From the NCBI GenBank assembly GCA_020636215.1, contig JACJYG010000007.1:186001-250000 (forward strand): a stretch of DNA of 64,000 nucleotides, written 5' to 3'. Shown here piece by piece: positions 51,442-59,952 of the stretch (the first letter of the stretch is position 1; each line of letters opens with the position of its first letter). The notes below the pieces were generated by a model. That model did not search any database. It was given only the letters and a program-made list of their open reading frames with translations, and had not been told where the DNA came from. The translations under genes and the position numbers were made by a program. This stretch comes from Lewinellaceae bacterium (lineage in GTDB: Bacteria; Bacteroidota; Bacteroidia; Chitinophagales; Saprospiraceae).

Positions 51442-52148
51442 GATAGTTGTTTTTTGGCTATTTGTAGAAAAGTGGCGTAGCCAAGCCCCAGCATGGCGGC
51501 CATCACCAGGACGCTGCCCATGTTGAGTTTGGGGTCATAGGCCAGCCGCATCACGCTGTACAGCACATCCAACGGGCGAATGAATGCGTCCCAGCTATTC
51601 CAACGGAGAAAACGGCCCATGTAGACACCGAAGCTGCCCAGCAGGATGGCCAGGGCAGCCCCAAGCTGCGCCCATTTTTTATTCCATTGATGTTCGGCAA
51701 ACGCCTGAACCTCCATCAGTGAACAAAAACCCAGCAACAAGCCCGTCCAGGCAAAACTGAACAACATCAGGGTGTCGTACCATACCGGTATCGGCGGCCG
51801 CGGCCGCAGGTGAAGGAAATCAGTGATGATATATGGAGCGTTTGGAAAAAAGAGCAGCCATAGTACCAGAAGCGCCCCATTGGCCGCAGGAAAACCCCTG
51901 CCAGGCAGAAGCTGATGAGCAAAGGCGTAAGGAACCCAGGCCAGGAAAAGGTTCCAGGGTAAAAACAAATAGGGGGGCATCCGCTGACTGGCCAATTGCG
52001 CCACTCCAAAATTTTCGCCAGGCCCGTAGCCAGCCAATACGGGCCTTAACAGTACAAGGCCAAAGCCCACTGCAGATTGAAGCAGAAGTAGCCTGGTTAG
52101 CTTGGAAATATGCATCTTATTTGTGGTTTTTGATTGAAGGGAGTGCAT
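51438..52148 (-). CDS. DUF1361 family membrane protein
   Basis: The 236-residue protein has seven hydrophobic helices and the DUF1361 core LALLVLWLLFFPNAPYIITD-like segment (LLFFPNAPYIITDFLHLRPR) and GSFGVYMGRFLRWNSWD. Function unknown. The start at 52148 places the ATG three bases from the operator at 52152, the same geometry as the first gene of the operon; an ATG at 52115 is the alternative. It overlaps the next gene by ATGA. Confidence 0.82.
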   Translation of the reverse strand: MHSLQSKTTNKMHISKLTRLLLLQSAVGFGLVLLRPVLAGYGPGENFGVAQLASQRMPPYLFLPWNLFLAWVPYAFAHQLLPGRGFPAANGALLVLWLLFFPNAPYIITDFLHLRPRPPIPVWYDTLMLFSFAWTGLLLGFCSLMEVQAFAEHQWNKKWAQLGAALAILLGSFGVYMGRFLRWNSWDAFIRPLDVLYSVMRLAYDPKLNMGSVLVMAAMLGLGYATFLQIAKKQLS

Positions 52149-52151
52149 CTA

Positions 52152-52176
52152 TAAAGTACTTTGAAATTCAAAGTTA
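52152..52176 (-). promoter_or_regulatory. Winged-helix regulator operator, copy A
   Basis: The 25-bp sequence contains CTTTGAA-A-TTCAAAG (perfect 7-1-7 palindrome) and AAAGTACTTT. The same 25 bp recur at 53142-53166. It sits between the regulator gene and the DUF1361 gene, three bases from the latter's start. Confidence 0.7.
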
Positions 52177-52189
52177 TTGGGCAAAAAAA

Positions 52190-52492
52190 TTATTCCTTTG
52201 CATTGTTCAGCAGCTGTTCCAACGCATTGAGATGGTCCTTGAAGGCGTTGCGGCCGGCCGAAGTGGCGCGGTAGGAGGTATTAGGTTTGCGCTTGACGAA
52301 GCGTTTGCGCACCTCGAGGTAATCATCCTTTTCAAGGGCTTTGATGTGGCTGGCCAGGCGTCCGTCGGTCACGTCCAGGGTTTCCTTCAGGGTGTTAAAA
52401 TCCACCCAGTCGTTGACCATCAGAATAGACATGATGCCCAGCCGGATGCGGTGGTCGAAGGCCTGGTTCAGTTGTGTAATGATATGTTTCAT
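52190..52492 (-). CDS. Winged-helix transcriptional regulator
   Basis: The 100-residue protein is a one-domain winged helix-turn-helix of the HTH_34/MarR-like kind: FDHRIRLGIMSILMVNDWVD, FNTLKETLDVTDGRLASHIK, ALEKDDYLEVRKRFVKRKPN and then TSYRATSAGRNAFKDHLNAL. It most likely represses its own operon through the two operators flanking it. The ATG overlaps the stop of the upstream membrane-protein gene by four bases. Confidence 0.88.
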   Translation of the reverse strand: MKHIITQLNQAFDHRIRLGIMSILMVNDWVDFNTLKETLDVTDGRLASHIKALEKDDYLEVRKRFVKRKPNTSYRATSAGRNAFKDHLNALEQLLNNAKE

Positions 52493-53139
52493 CCAGCCCT
52501 TTCGTATTTGAAATACATCAGAGCACCGTAGATAATATGCAGCAGGCCGAAGCCGATGGCCCAGAATTCCAACCCATACCCCAACAGGAAGAGCGCCAGC
52601 AGCCCGAGTACTACTTCCGCTATGCCGAGGTAGCGTACATCGTCAAGGGTGTATTTGCCGGCGTTGATCAGCGCCAGGCCGTAGAACACCAGCGTGGCCG
52701 GGGCTATCAAACCAAGATAGCCATGGTAGAAGAGCGCGAGACAGAATAATCCGCCGGCAGCCAGGGGGAGGGCAAGGCTGGCTAAGAGGCGTCTGGTCAG
52801 GGCGTCCCATATGCGTTGCCCTTTCTGCCGGGCTTTGCGGGTGGTAAAAACAATACCGCTCGCAATGGCCATGGCCAGCACTATACTGCCATCCAACAGA
52901 AAAAAAGTGATGTAATCCACGCCCCATTTCTCCGCTTCCAAAGCCTGCTGGTAATAGATGCGCCGCTGGTCGAAGGGGCTGACGTCCAGATAGAGGTATA
53001 CTGCCGCCGCCCCCAGCAATGCCCACAGGCCCGCCGCTACGCCAGACAGGCCGCTGAGCGAAATAAAACGCGAGGAACGCTCCATCAGCGAGCGGATCTC
53101 GTTGAGCGTTTCCCGGGGGTCGTTATTTTTTTTTGTCAT
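52489..53139 (-). CDS. Six-helix membrane protein cotranscribed with the regulator
   Basis: The 216-residue protein has a charged N-terminus (KKNNDPRETLNEIRSLMERS) and six membrane helices. No domain with a known function was recognised. It starts three bases from operator copy B and overlaps the regulator gene (ATGA). Regulator and membrane protein pairs of this kind often sense an envelope state; that is inference. Confidence 0.78.
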   Translation of the reverse strand: MTKKNNDPRETLNEIRSLMERSSRFISLSGLSGVAAGLWALLGAAAVYLYLDVSPFDQRRIYYQQALEAEKWGVDYITFFLLDGSIVLAMAIASGIVFTTRKARQKGQRIWDALTRRLLASLALPLAAGGLFCLALFYHGYLGLIAPATLVFYGLALINAGKYTLDDVRYLGIAEVVLGLLALFLLGYGLEFWAIGFGLLHIIYGALMYFKYERAG

Positions 53140-53141
53140 TC

Positions 53142-53166
53142 TAAAGTACTTTGAAATTCAAAGTTA
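53142..53166 (-). promoter_or_regulatory. Winged-helix regulator operator, copy B
   Basis: This is an exact 25-bp copy of 52152-52176 that begins three bases upstream of the start codon of the first gene of the operon. The palindrome CTTTGAA-A-TTCAAAG is complete. Confidence 0.75.
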
Positions 53167-53334
53167 ATGTGTTTGCCTGAATTGTGCAAGATTTTTTTGA
53201 ATGGCTGGATGGCTAAATGGTGTGAATGGCTTTTACCGGGCTATCCTGAAGGGGGCGAGGAGCTTGCCTGGCCAGTATGGATGGGGAGAGCAGTTGAGAC
53301 GGTGCTTCCAAAGCGGATGTTTGACCTTACCAGG

Positions 53335-53553
53335 CTATATCTGGCCATTGGCCCCCTCAGAAGGCGCCGGTGCTTCATCGCTGTCGGGCGACGCGGGGGC
53401 TTCGTCTTCCTGTCGTTGTTTCAATTCCGCAACCGAGGCCATAGCCGAGAGCGCAACCAGCCGCATCAGGCCGGCGACGGGAGCGTCGGCAGGAGTGTAG
53501 GCTTCGTCTTCGCCGCGAAGCCAGCGGAGTATTTCCTTGAGGTTCTTTAACAT
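53335..53553 (-). CDS. Possible small acidic protein
   Basis: This 72-residue frame (MLKNLKEILRWLRGEDEAYT, with an acidic proline-rich tail) has a protein-like composition. An opposing frame at 53167-53550 overlaps it and is less plausible. No family was recognised and no clear promoter was seen. Confidence 0.35.
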   Translation of the reverse strand: MLKNLKEILRWLRGEDEAYTPADAPVAGLMRLVALSAMASVAELKQRQEDEAPASPDSDEAPAPSEGANGQI

Positions 53554-53754
53554 GGTGCGGTAAAGATAGGAGATGGCTGGGATAATGTTAATTGTTATAT
53601 GGTTTCTATGTCATATTGTTCGGTGGCTGGGATGACGGCTATTGATTCCGTGCTGCCGGGCGGCCAAAGATCAAAATGTGACTTCCCGCTTTAAACCCGT
53701 CCAAAATAATGATAAAGCAGCTTTCTTTCGTAGGTAAGCCTCGCATAATTTAGT

Positions 53755-53762
53755 TATCTTTG
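53755..53762 (+). promoter_or_regulatory. Promoter -7 element of the DUF937 gene
   Basis: TATCTTTG matches TAnnTTTG and lies 26 bases upstream of the start codon. Confidence 0.6.
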
Positions 53763-53788
53763 AAAGAACCAAACAAAAAATTAGAACC

Positions 53789-54412
53789 ATGAGTGCAAAT
53801 TTGATGGACCTTCTCCAGGGCTCTCTTTCCGAAGGCATGATCGACCAGCTCAGCCAGCAACTGGGTGGGGCCAACAAGCAGCAAACCGCAGCGGCGGCAT
53901 CCGGCATCGTCACCACGCTGATGGGGGCCTTAGCCAAAAATGCTTCCTCCCCTGAGGGCGCACAAGCCCTGAACAATGCGCTGGAACGCGATCACGACGG
54001 CAGTGTGCTGGACAACATTATGGACGTTTTTTCTGGTAATACGCAAAGTGTGAACGACCGTGCGCTTAATGGCTCTGGCATCCTCAACCATGTATTGGGC
54101 GATCGCCAGAATGGCGCAGTCGATATGATCAGTAAACTAAGTGGGTTGGATTCCAGCAAAACCGGCAACCTTATGTCTATGTTGGCTCCGGTGGTTCTGG
54201 GAGCTTTGGGCAAAGCCAAGCAACAGCAAGGGCTGGATGTATCCGGTATTGCTTCCCTGCTTTCGGGTACTGTATCGACTCAGAAGCAACAAAACCCTAC
54301 AATGGGCCTGGTGGCCCGATTCCTGGATCAGGACGGTGACGGCAGTATCGTTGACGATGTGGCCAACATGGGGATGAAAATCCTGGGCGGCTTCCTGAAG
54401 CGCAAGAAGTAA
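53789..54412 (+). CDS. DUF937 family protein
   Basis: The 207-residue protein has the DUF937 pattern: NLMDLLQGSLSEGMIDQLSQ, QLGGANKQQTAAAASGIVTT and a second half with HVLGDRQNGAVDMISKLSGL, then NLMSMLAPVVLGALGKAK. It ends with an EF-hand-like DQDGDGSIVDD and FLKRKK. No signal peptide. Function unknown. It is a single-gene unit with its own promoter and a shared terminator. Confidence 0.9.
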   Translation: MSANLMDLLQGSLSEGMIDQLSQQLGGANKQQTAAAASGIVTTLMGALAKNASSPEGAQALNNALERDHDGSVLDNIMDVFSGNTQSVNDRALNGSGILNHVLGDRQNGAVDMISKLSGLDSSKTGNLMSMLAPVVLGALGKAKQQQGLDVSGIASLLSGTVSTQKQQNPTMGLVARFLDQDGDGSIVDDVANMGMKILGGFLKRKK

Positions 54413-54480
54413 TAGTATGTAGCCGGGGCTGGTGTGTGATCTGTAAGATGCGGTTGGGATAGCCCTGGATACAAAAAATA

Positions 54481-54520
54481 AAGCCAGGAGAGGTGAATAC
54501 TTCTCCTGGCTTTTTTTTGC
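54481..54520. terminator. Bidirectional terminator between the DUF937 gene and tatA
   Basis: AAGCCAGGAGA and TCTCCTGGCTT form an 11-bp stem followed by T8 on the plus strand and an interrupted T-run on the minus strand. It serves both converging units. Confidence 0.8.
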
Positions 54521-54552
54521 AATACAGTCATCTGTAAAGGGAGGGAAGAAAA

Positions 54553-54780
54553 TTATGCTTGATTGTTTTCCTTTTCTTCGATCTTCTTCTTGTCAGCTTC
54601 CCGCATGCCCTCTTTAAATTCTTCCTCGAGGGTGGATCGGGCAGCATTAAATTCGCGGATTCCCTTTCCAATACCCTTCATCAGTTCGGGAATCTTTTTG
54701 CCACCAAACAAGAGAATGATAGCAAACAGCACCACGAGCATCTCAGGGCCGAAAAAGTTGAACAACAGTATGTTTTCCAT
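54553..54780 (-). CDS. tatA: Twin-arginine translocase subunit TatA
   Basis: The 75-residue protein has one membrane helix (PEMLVVLFAIILLFGGKKIP) with the FGGKKIPE hinge and an amphipathic helix (ELMKGIGKGIREFNAARS), followed by an acidic, lysine-rich tail. This is the TatA/E form that forms the pore. The gene is 54 bases downstream of tatC2 on the same strand. No tatB is seen, as usual in this phylum. Confidence 0.93.
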   Translation of the reverse strand: MENILLFNFFGPEMLVVLFAIILLFGGKKIPELMKGIGKGIREFNAARSTLEEEFKEGMREADKKKIEEKENNQA

Positions 54781-54834
54781 AATCTCTTGATTTAATTATT
54801 ACAAATATAGGCTTTCAAAAAGTACTTTCAAACT

Positions 54835-55737
54835 TTATACAGGGGCATTGTCGGTGGCCCATTCTCCTTCTTCCGCTTCGTACTGCCGCCGGCCCTTGGC
54901 CACTACAAAAATGCTTAGCTCGAATAATAGGTATAATGGGAAGGCCACCAGCAATTGGGTCAGTCCGTCGACGGTTGGGGTGATGATCCCGGCGAGGGTC
55001 AGGATGCCCACAATCGCGTGCCGCCGGTAGGTGCGCATGCTTTCTTCGCTCAGTAACCCAAGTCGGGCCACGAAATAGCAAATAACCGGCAACTGAAAGA
55101 TCAGGCCCATAGGCAAAGTGAAGATCACCATATAGTTGATGTAAGAACTCAACGAAGGCGTATTTTCTACCCCCGGTACCGTATACCCCATTAGCCAACT
55201 GATCGATACCGGCGCCAGGAGAAAATAACCGAAGGCGACGCCAATGGCAAAAAGGAACGAACAAACCACTATAGTGGCCCTTATAGACTTGCGTTGCTGC
55301 TCAGATATCAAGGATCCGATAAACGCCCCTAACTCCCAAAGAATATAGGGGAAAGCTACCAGTAAGCCCGCCAGGAACGACACCTCGATGCTCATGATGA
55401 ACGATTCTCCGAATCCTATTGCCACTTTGTGGAAAACCGGTGGTGTAAAACAGATCAATTCTCCAGCCCCCATCAGTTTGGAAAGGGCGCATGACAAGCG
55501 ATAAGAGATAAAATCCGGTTCAGACGGTGCAAAGATGACAGCGGTAAACAGCCATTTGTGGTAACAAAAAAACAAAATTCCCAGGCCAGCGGCCAGGCCA
55601 AGCGAGCGAAAGATGTGCATCCGCAATTGATCGATCTTATCCCAGATCGAGAATTCGGCTTCGGCATTGTCTTTTGCACGAAGCTTGCCTTTTGGAGGCT
55701 TCTTTTTATTGGAAACCAATTCTTTGTTTGCCGCCAT
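54835..55737 (-). CDS. Twin-arginine translocase subunit TatC (copy 2)
   Basis: The 300-residue protein resembles tatC1 across its length: FSIWDKIDQLRMHIFRSLGL against FLDHLEELRWHIIRS, and CFTPPVFHKVAIGFGESFIM against the SPPVFPKIAIGFGEPFIM of copy 1. Its helix 1 motif is IDQLRMHIF rather than the usual HLEELR. It lies in one unit with tatA. Copy 1 lacks a nearby tatA. One copy may serve distinct substrates, or the two may form mixed complexes. Confidence 0.9.
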   Translation of the reverse strand: MAANKELVSNKKKPPKGKLRAKDNAEAEFSIWDKIDQLRMHIFRSLGLAAGLGILFFCYHKWLFTAVIFAPSEPDFISYRLSCALSKLMGAGELICFTPPVFHKVAIGFGESFIMSIEVSFLAGLLVAFPYILWELGAFIGSLISEQQRKSIRATIVVCSFLFAIGVAFGYFLLAPVSISWLMGYTVPGVENTPSLSSYINYMVIFTLPMGLIFQLPVICYFVARLGLLSEESMRTYRRHAIVGILTLAGIITPTVDGLTQLLVAFPLYLLFELSIFVVAKGRRQYEAEEGEWATDNAPV

Positions 55738-55845
55738 TGGGCGCCCTGTTTTTGACGGCCTTTTTCAAGGCATTAGATTGTCGGACTGTAGAAAAGGACG
55801 CAGGTTTAACTTTGGGCCACTAGTCCGGCGGAAAAACTTTTGCCC

Positions 55846-56799
55846 TTATTTTTTCAAGCCGATCTCCCGGAGGCGTTCATCCAGGTATTCACCGGCGGTG
55901 ATGGGGGCGTAGGCCAGCGGGTGGCTGTCATCTACACACTGGCCCAGGCAACTGAGGTCCATCTCACTGCGAGGATGCAGGAAAAATGGGATCGACAGGC
56001 GTGGCAGGCGCCATTCTTCGCGCGGTGGGTTGACGACCCGATGGGTGGTGGACTTCAGGTAGTTGTTAGTCAGCCGTTGTAACATATCTCCGACATTGAT
56101 GACGATCTCGTCTTCTTCCGGCATAATGGGCATCCACTCATTATCCATATTGAGCAATTGAAGCCCGCCGGCTGATGCCCCGACCAGTAAGGTGATGAGG
56201 TTGATGTCTTCATGCTGCTCGGCCCGGATTGCAGATGCCGGTTCCCGGGTGATCGGCGGGTAGTGAATAGCGCGCAGGATACTGTTGCCGTTGAGGATGT
56301 GTTGGTCAAAGTAGTGTTCCCCGATGTCGAGGTGGATGGCGATAGCGCGCAACAATTCAGCGCCAGCTTTTTCAAAGGCTTTGTAAAGCCGGATACCCAG
56401 CTCGGTAAATTCCGGAATTTCTTTTACCTGCACATTATCCGGGTAGGTATCCCGGGCCGGATCGTTTCCCTCCACTTCCTGGCCAAGTTGAAAGAACTCC
56501 TTCAGGTCCGCTACCGTGGATTGTTTGGCGTGTTCTTTGCCGAAAGAGGTATACCCGCGTTGCCCGGCCATGCCGGGTATCTCGTACTGTCGTTTTATGG
56601 TTTCCGGCAGCGCGAAAAAACGCTTGGCGGCATCGTAGAAGCCGTCGATCAGTTGCTTTGAAATGCCGTGGTTGACCACTCCAACGAAGCCAATCTCATG
56701 AAAGGCCGTACCCAATGCCCTGACAAATTCAGTTCTTTGTCCGGCGGAACCGCCCGAAAATTTTGAAAGGTCGACAAGAGGGATTGCTCTTTTGCTCAT
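55846..56799 (-). CDS. Isopenicillin-N-synthase-like 2-oxoglutarate/Fe(II) oxygenase
   Basis: The 317-residue protein has the DIOX_N start (AIPLVDLSKFS, then FHEIGFVGVVNHGIS) and a 2OG-FeII_Oxy core. The iron ligands are His196 and Asp198 in EQHEDINLITLL and His253 in STTHRVVNP. Arg267 and Ser269 (RLSIPFF) bind 2-oxoglutarate. Close relatives are widespread in bacteria with unassigned substrates. The ATG at 56799 is the family start; an upstream ATG at 56883 would add 28 unlikely residues. Upstream lies an 8-bp tandem array. Confidence 0.88.
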   Translation of the reverse strand: MSKRAIPLVDLSKFSGGSAGQRTEFVRALGTAFHEIGFVGVVNHGISKQLIDGFYDAAKRFFALPETIKRQYEIPGMAGQRGYTSFGKEHAKQSTVADLKEFFQLGQEVEGNDPARDTYPDNVQVKEIPEFTELGIRLYKAFEKAGAELLRAIAIHLDIGEHYFDQHILNGNSILRAIHYPPITREPASAIRAEQHEDINLITLLVGASAGGLQLLNMDNEWMPIMPEEDEIVINVGDMLQRLTNNYLKSTTHRVVNPPREEWRLPRLSIPFFLHPRSEMDLSCLGQCVDDSHPLAYAPITAGEYLDERLREIGLKK

Positions 56800-56922
56800 T
56801 ATCTTGTTTTTGCAAGAGGTGGTATTTTCTGGTGGAACAGGAACCGCCGCCATTTTTCGGCTTTCTTTCCCCAGGCAGGCCACCCCTTTAATTCAGAGAA
56901 CTGTATTATCGCGCAAATTTAC

Positions 56923-56986
56923 GCATTCTCGCATTCTCGCATTCTCGCATTCATGCATTCATGCATTTACACATTTACACATTCAC
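56923..56986. repeat. Eight 8-bp tandem repeats
   Basis: Eight contiguous units run from GCATTCTC through GCATTCAT to ACATTCAC, drifting stepwise along the array. It fills most of the spacer between gldB and the oxygenase gene. A second array with a different 8-bp unit lies at 60261. Confidence 0.85.
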
Positions 56987-56997
56987 CCCACTCCCAC

Positions 56998-58041
56998 TCA
57001 CCTGCCCGGCTTATATCGGGACTCATCCAGGAATTGCTGAGCATCGGTTAGGGTAAATAGTTGGGATAGAGGGGTCTCCGGATAACGTTTCATATAGGCT
57101 TTAACGATCTGCCACCCCAGCCAGTTGGCTGTCCTGCCGGGTGCTTCCGGCGGCATGCCCGGTGAATTGGGGCTATATTCGACATACTTGCGGATATCCT
57201 GCCAATTGCTGGAGTAGAGGAGTTCTTCCTTCAGAAAGTAGGCCCACATTTCCAGCTCGTTGTCTTTAAGCCATTCTACCTGAGCGGGAGTTACTTCCAG
57301 TTTTACACTATCGGGCGTGTAGGGAAGGAGTTGGTCGAGCACGTAAAGTTTTTTGCCGTTTTGGATCATTTTATCCAGCAGGCGGTTTCCCGGCGGGTTA
57401 CCAGCCAGTCCATTGATCAGCGCCTGGGTGGTTTTGGAAACCAGGTGGCTGGGATTGAAGGTGCGGGTCATGTAAGCCGAGAAATTGGGATTGCCCGGGT
57501 TATACTGTTGATAAGGGTAATTTTCGCCCAGGAAAAAATCCAGGCCAACTGCCAGTTCGTTATCGCCATAAACAAAGGCAGCGATGCTGTATTCTGAAAT
57601 GAAAGCCGTAACGCTTGGGGTAGGTTCCTCCGGGAAATAGTATTTAAAAAGGCGAAAAGCTTGTTCGAACTCAGCCTCCTGTTCAGAAAGATTGCCGTAA
57701 ACCACCTGGACCGTATCGTACAATCGGCGGGTGGCCGGATGCTGAATAAAACCCTTGACAAAGGCCGCCGGGCCGTCCGGAGCAATTGCCGGGTCATTAA
57801 TGCCGAGGATCTGGTCCAAAAGTATGCCACTGAACTCCGGATACTGCTCTCGGAGCTGAGCCAGGCCCGTGTCAATATTGCTGGTGTCCAACTGGAACAG
57901 CGCCTGGTCGAATCGCTTGATCGTAATGTCCATTTCAATTCCGGAGACGTCTGGCACATCGCGTCGCGATTCATTGCGGCACCCCATCGATAGAAGGAGG
58001 AGCATGGCGAAAAAGAACCAATCAGCTTTTTTCCAACTCAT
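56998..58041 (-). CDS. gldB: Gliding motility lipoprotein GldB
   Basis: The 347-residue lipoprotein has a signal peptide with lipobox (LLLLLSMGCRNES), then the GldB core: MDITIKRFDQALFQLDTSNI, LYDTVQVVYGNLSEQEAEFE, FISEYSIAAFVYGDNELAVG and GLDFFLGENYPYQQY. The signature GRTANWLGWQIVKAYMKRYP is near the C-terminus. GldB is required for gliding in Flavobacterium johnsoniae; it is an outer-membrane lipoprotein of unclear biochemical role. It is divergent to the PorT-like gene and probably monocistronic. Confidence 0.93.
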   Translation of the reverse strand: MSWKKADWFFFAMLLLLSMGCRNESRRDVPDVSGIEMDITIKRFDQALFQLDTSNIDTGLAQLREQYPEFSGILLDQILGINDPAIAPDGPAAFVKGFIQHPATRRLYDTVQVVYGNLSEQEAEFEQAFRLFKYYFPEEPTPSVTAFISEYSIAAFVYGDNELAVGLDFFLGENYPYQQYNPGNPNFSAYMTRTFNPSHLVSKTTQALINGLAGNPPGNRLLDKMIQNGKKLYVLDQLLPYTPDSVKLEVTPAQVEWLKDNELEMWAYFLKEELLYSSNWQDIRKYVEYSPNSPGMPPEAPGRTANWLGWQIVKAYMKRYPETPLSQLFTLTDAQQFLDESRYKPGR

Positions 58042-58075
58042 AGGGTCAAAGTAATAGTTTTTAGGTTACAAGCCT

Positions 58076-58083
58076 TAATTTTG
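58076..58083 (+). promoter_or_regulatory. Promoter -7 element of the beta-barrel gene
   Basis: TAATTTTG matches TAnnTTTG, about 93 bases upstream of the start codon at 58177. Confidence 0.55.
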
Positions 58084-58176
58084 CCTGAAGCCGCACAAAG
58101 GTAAAGGCTTCCTGGAATAAGGGTAGGCTAACGGCTATTATTATGCCAAGAATCGTTCACAAAAAACTGAAGAGCA

Positions 58177-58899
58177 ATGAAAAAAATTGTCGCAATTCCC
58201 GCCTTTCTGGTTCTGTCCCTCATTATGTTGCATGCTCAGAATGGTAATGTCCGTTTTGGGTTTCAGCTGAGCCCTGCGTTTAGCTGGATGTCTACCAGCA
58301 CTAATAAGATCAATACTAACGGAACCAACCTTGGCCTCAAACTGGGTATGGTTGGAGAATTCTACTTCCAGGAAAATTATGCAGTCACCAGCGGCCTTGG
58401 ATTTTTCTTCAACACCGGCGGCACCTTATTGCAGGAACGGCCTGGTAATTTCTGGGTCAATTCCGAGTTGCCGGAGAGCTGCCGTAACCTTCCGGCAAAA
58501 GCGAACCTGAAATACAGCCTCCAATATGTGGAGATCCCGCTCGGCCTGAAGATGCGTACCCGGGAATTCGGTTATGTGCGCTACTTTTTAGAACCCAACA
58601 TTGGGCTGGCCTTCCGCACGCAAGCCAAAGGCGATATCACCAATCAGGGAGATGAATGCAAAGATATCAATATCCGAAGTGATGTCAACCTCTTTAACCT
58701 GTTCTGGGGCCTGGGCGGCGGTATTGAATACAGCGTATCGGAAAGCACTTCACTTGTTGGGGGAGTAGGTATGCAGTTCGGTTTCGCGGATGTAACTAAG
58801 GATGATGACTCCGTGATCATTGAAAATGGAAGCACTGCCCAGGAAAAATCAAAGGGCGTGATCCGTGCTTTTGTGATCCGGCTTGGGGTGATGTTTTAA
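58177..58899 (+). CDS. PorT-like outer-membrane beta-barrel protein
   Basis: The 240-residue protein has a signal peptide (KIVAIPAFLVLSLIMLHAQ) and an eight-strand barrel pattern of the outer-membrane beta-barrel family (PF13568 type): NVRFGFQLSPAFSWMST, NLGLKLGMVGEFYFQENYAV, SLQYVEIPLGLKMRTREFGY and the final VIRAFVIRLGVMF. PorT itself is a T9SS assembly protein of this fold; homology is clear at the fold level, identity with PorT is not. Confidence 0.82.
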   Translation: MKKIVAIPAFLVLSLIMLHAQNGNVRFGFQLSPAFSWMSTSTNKINTNGTNLGLKLGMVGEFYFQENYAVTSGLGFFFNTGGTLLQERPGNFWVNSELPESCRNLPAKANLKYSLQYVEIPLGLKMRTREFGYVRYFLEPNIGLAFRTQAKGDITNQGDECKDINIRSDVNLFNLFWGLGGGIEYSVSESTSLVGGVGMQFGFADVTKDDDSVIIENGSTAQEKSKGVIRAFVIRLGVMF

Positions 58900-59040
58900 A
58901 TGGCTATTGGGTTATATTGCTATGTATCTGATTTTCATGATGTTGTGTTGAGGGTGGAATGCGGTAGCCCCCTTTAGGAAAACAATATAGCCCTACGGCA
59001 ATATAACAATATAACTCCTCCGCCATCCCGTTGAAATCTT

Positions 59041-59048
59041 TAATTTTG
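59041..59048 (+). promoter_or_regulatory. nadC promoter -7 element
   Basis: TAATTTTG matches TAnnTTTG, 24 bases upstream of the nadC ATG at 59073. This rules out the upstream TTG at 59031 as the start codon. Confidence 0.6.
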
Positions 59049-59072
59049 CAGCCGAAACAAACAAACGGTACT

Positions 59073-59936
59073 ATGATTGCAGATGAGGCCACCATGAAAG
59101 TTTACCTGGATTCCTTTGTTCAGCAGGCTTTACAGGAGGACATTGGGGTTGGAGACCATACTTCCAGGGCTTGTATTCCCGAAGATTCCCGCAGCCGGGC
59201 CCGGCTGCTGATCAAGGACCCGGGCGTATTGGCGGGGGTAGCGGTTGCCCGGCATATTTTCAGGCATGTCGACCCTCAGGCAACTATGGATGTCTTTCTC
59301 GATGATGGTACTGCGGTCAGTGAAGGGCAGGTGGCATTCGAAGTGGAGTGCAACACCCGCGCGCTGCTTCTGGCCGAGCGGGTCGTATTGAACATTATGC
59401 AGCGCATGAGCGGTATCGCCACACTGAGCAACCGGTTCAAATTCGAGGTAGAAGACCTGCCTGTAAAAATTCTGGATACCCGGAAGACTACCCCCTTGAT
59501 CCGTTTACTGGAAAAGTGGGCGGTCCGACTGGGCGGATGCCACAACTACCGCTTTGGCCTGTACGATTGGATTATGGTCAAAGACAACCATATTGATGCC
59601 TGTGGGGGGATCCGGCAGGCGCTGGAACGAGTGGAAAAATACCAACAGGAGCATAACCTGCAACTGGGGGTGACCGTCGAAGTACGCAACCTGGTGGAAT
59701 TGTACGAGGTTTTGGAGGTGGGCAAAGTTACCCGCATCCTGCTCGATAATTTTGAAATACCGCTTTTGAAAGAAGCGGTCGCGACTGTTGGGAAGCGATT
59801 TGAAACGGAAGCTTCCGGCGGTATCACCATCCATAACGTACGCCAATTTGCATTAACTGGTGTAGATTTCGTTTCTGTTGGAGCCCTTACTCATTCCGTC
59901 CATAGCCTCGACCTAAGCCTAAAAGTGATCAAGTAG
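59073..59936 (+). CDS. nadC: Nicotinate-nucleotide pyrophosphorylase (quinolinate phosphoribosyltransferase)
   Basis: NadC makes nicotinate mononucleotide from quinolinate and PRPP in NAD synthesis. The 287-residue protein has the signature residues LQEDIGVGDHTSRACIP, VLNIMQRMSGIATLSNRF, KILDTRKTTPLIRLLEKWAV and GGCHNYRFGLYDWIMVKDNH, then EASGGITIHNVRQFALTGVD and the closing SVGALTHSV. Length and motif order are normal. No nadA or nadB is near. Confidence 0.95.
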   Translation: MIADEATMKVYLDSFVQQALQEDIGVGDHTSRACIPEDSRSRARLLIKDPGVLAGVAVARHIFRHVDPQATMDVFLDDGTAVSEGQVAFEVECNTRALLLAERVVLNIMQRMSGIATLSNRFKFEVEDLPVKILDTRKTTPLIRLLEKWAVRLGGCHNYRFGLYDWIMVKDNHIDACGGIRQALERVEKYQQEHNLQLGVTVEVRNLVELYEVLEVGKVTRILLDNFEIPLLKEAVATVGKRFETEASGGITIHNVRQFALTGVDFVSVGALTHSVHSLDLSLKVIK

Positions 59937-59952
59937 TCGCGAAAGAATATAC

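Noticed and set aside
53167..53550. 127-residue plus-strand frame opposite the small acidic protein
   Set aside because: Its composition (Arg-, Gly- and Cys-rich, no pattern) is that of a shadow frame and it starts within the operator region of the neighbouring operon.
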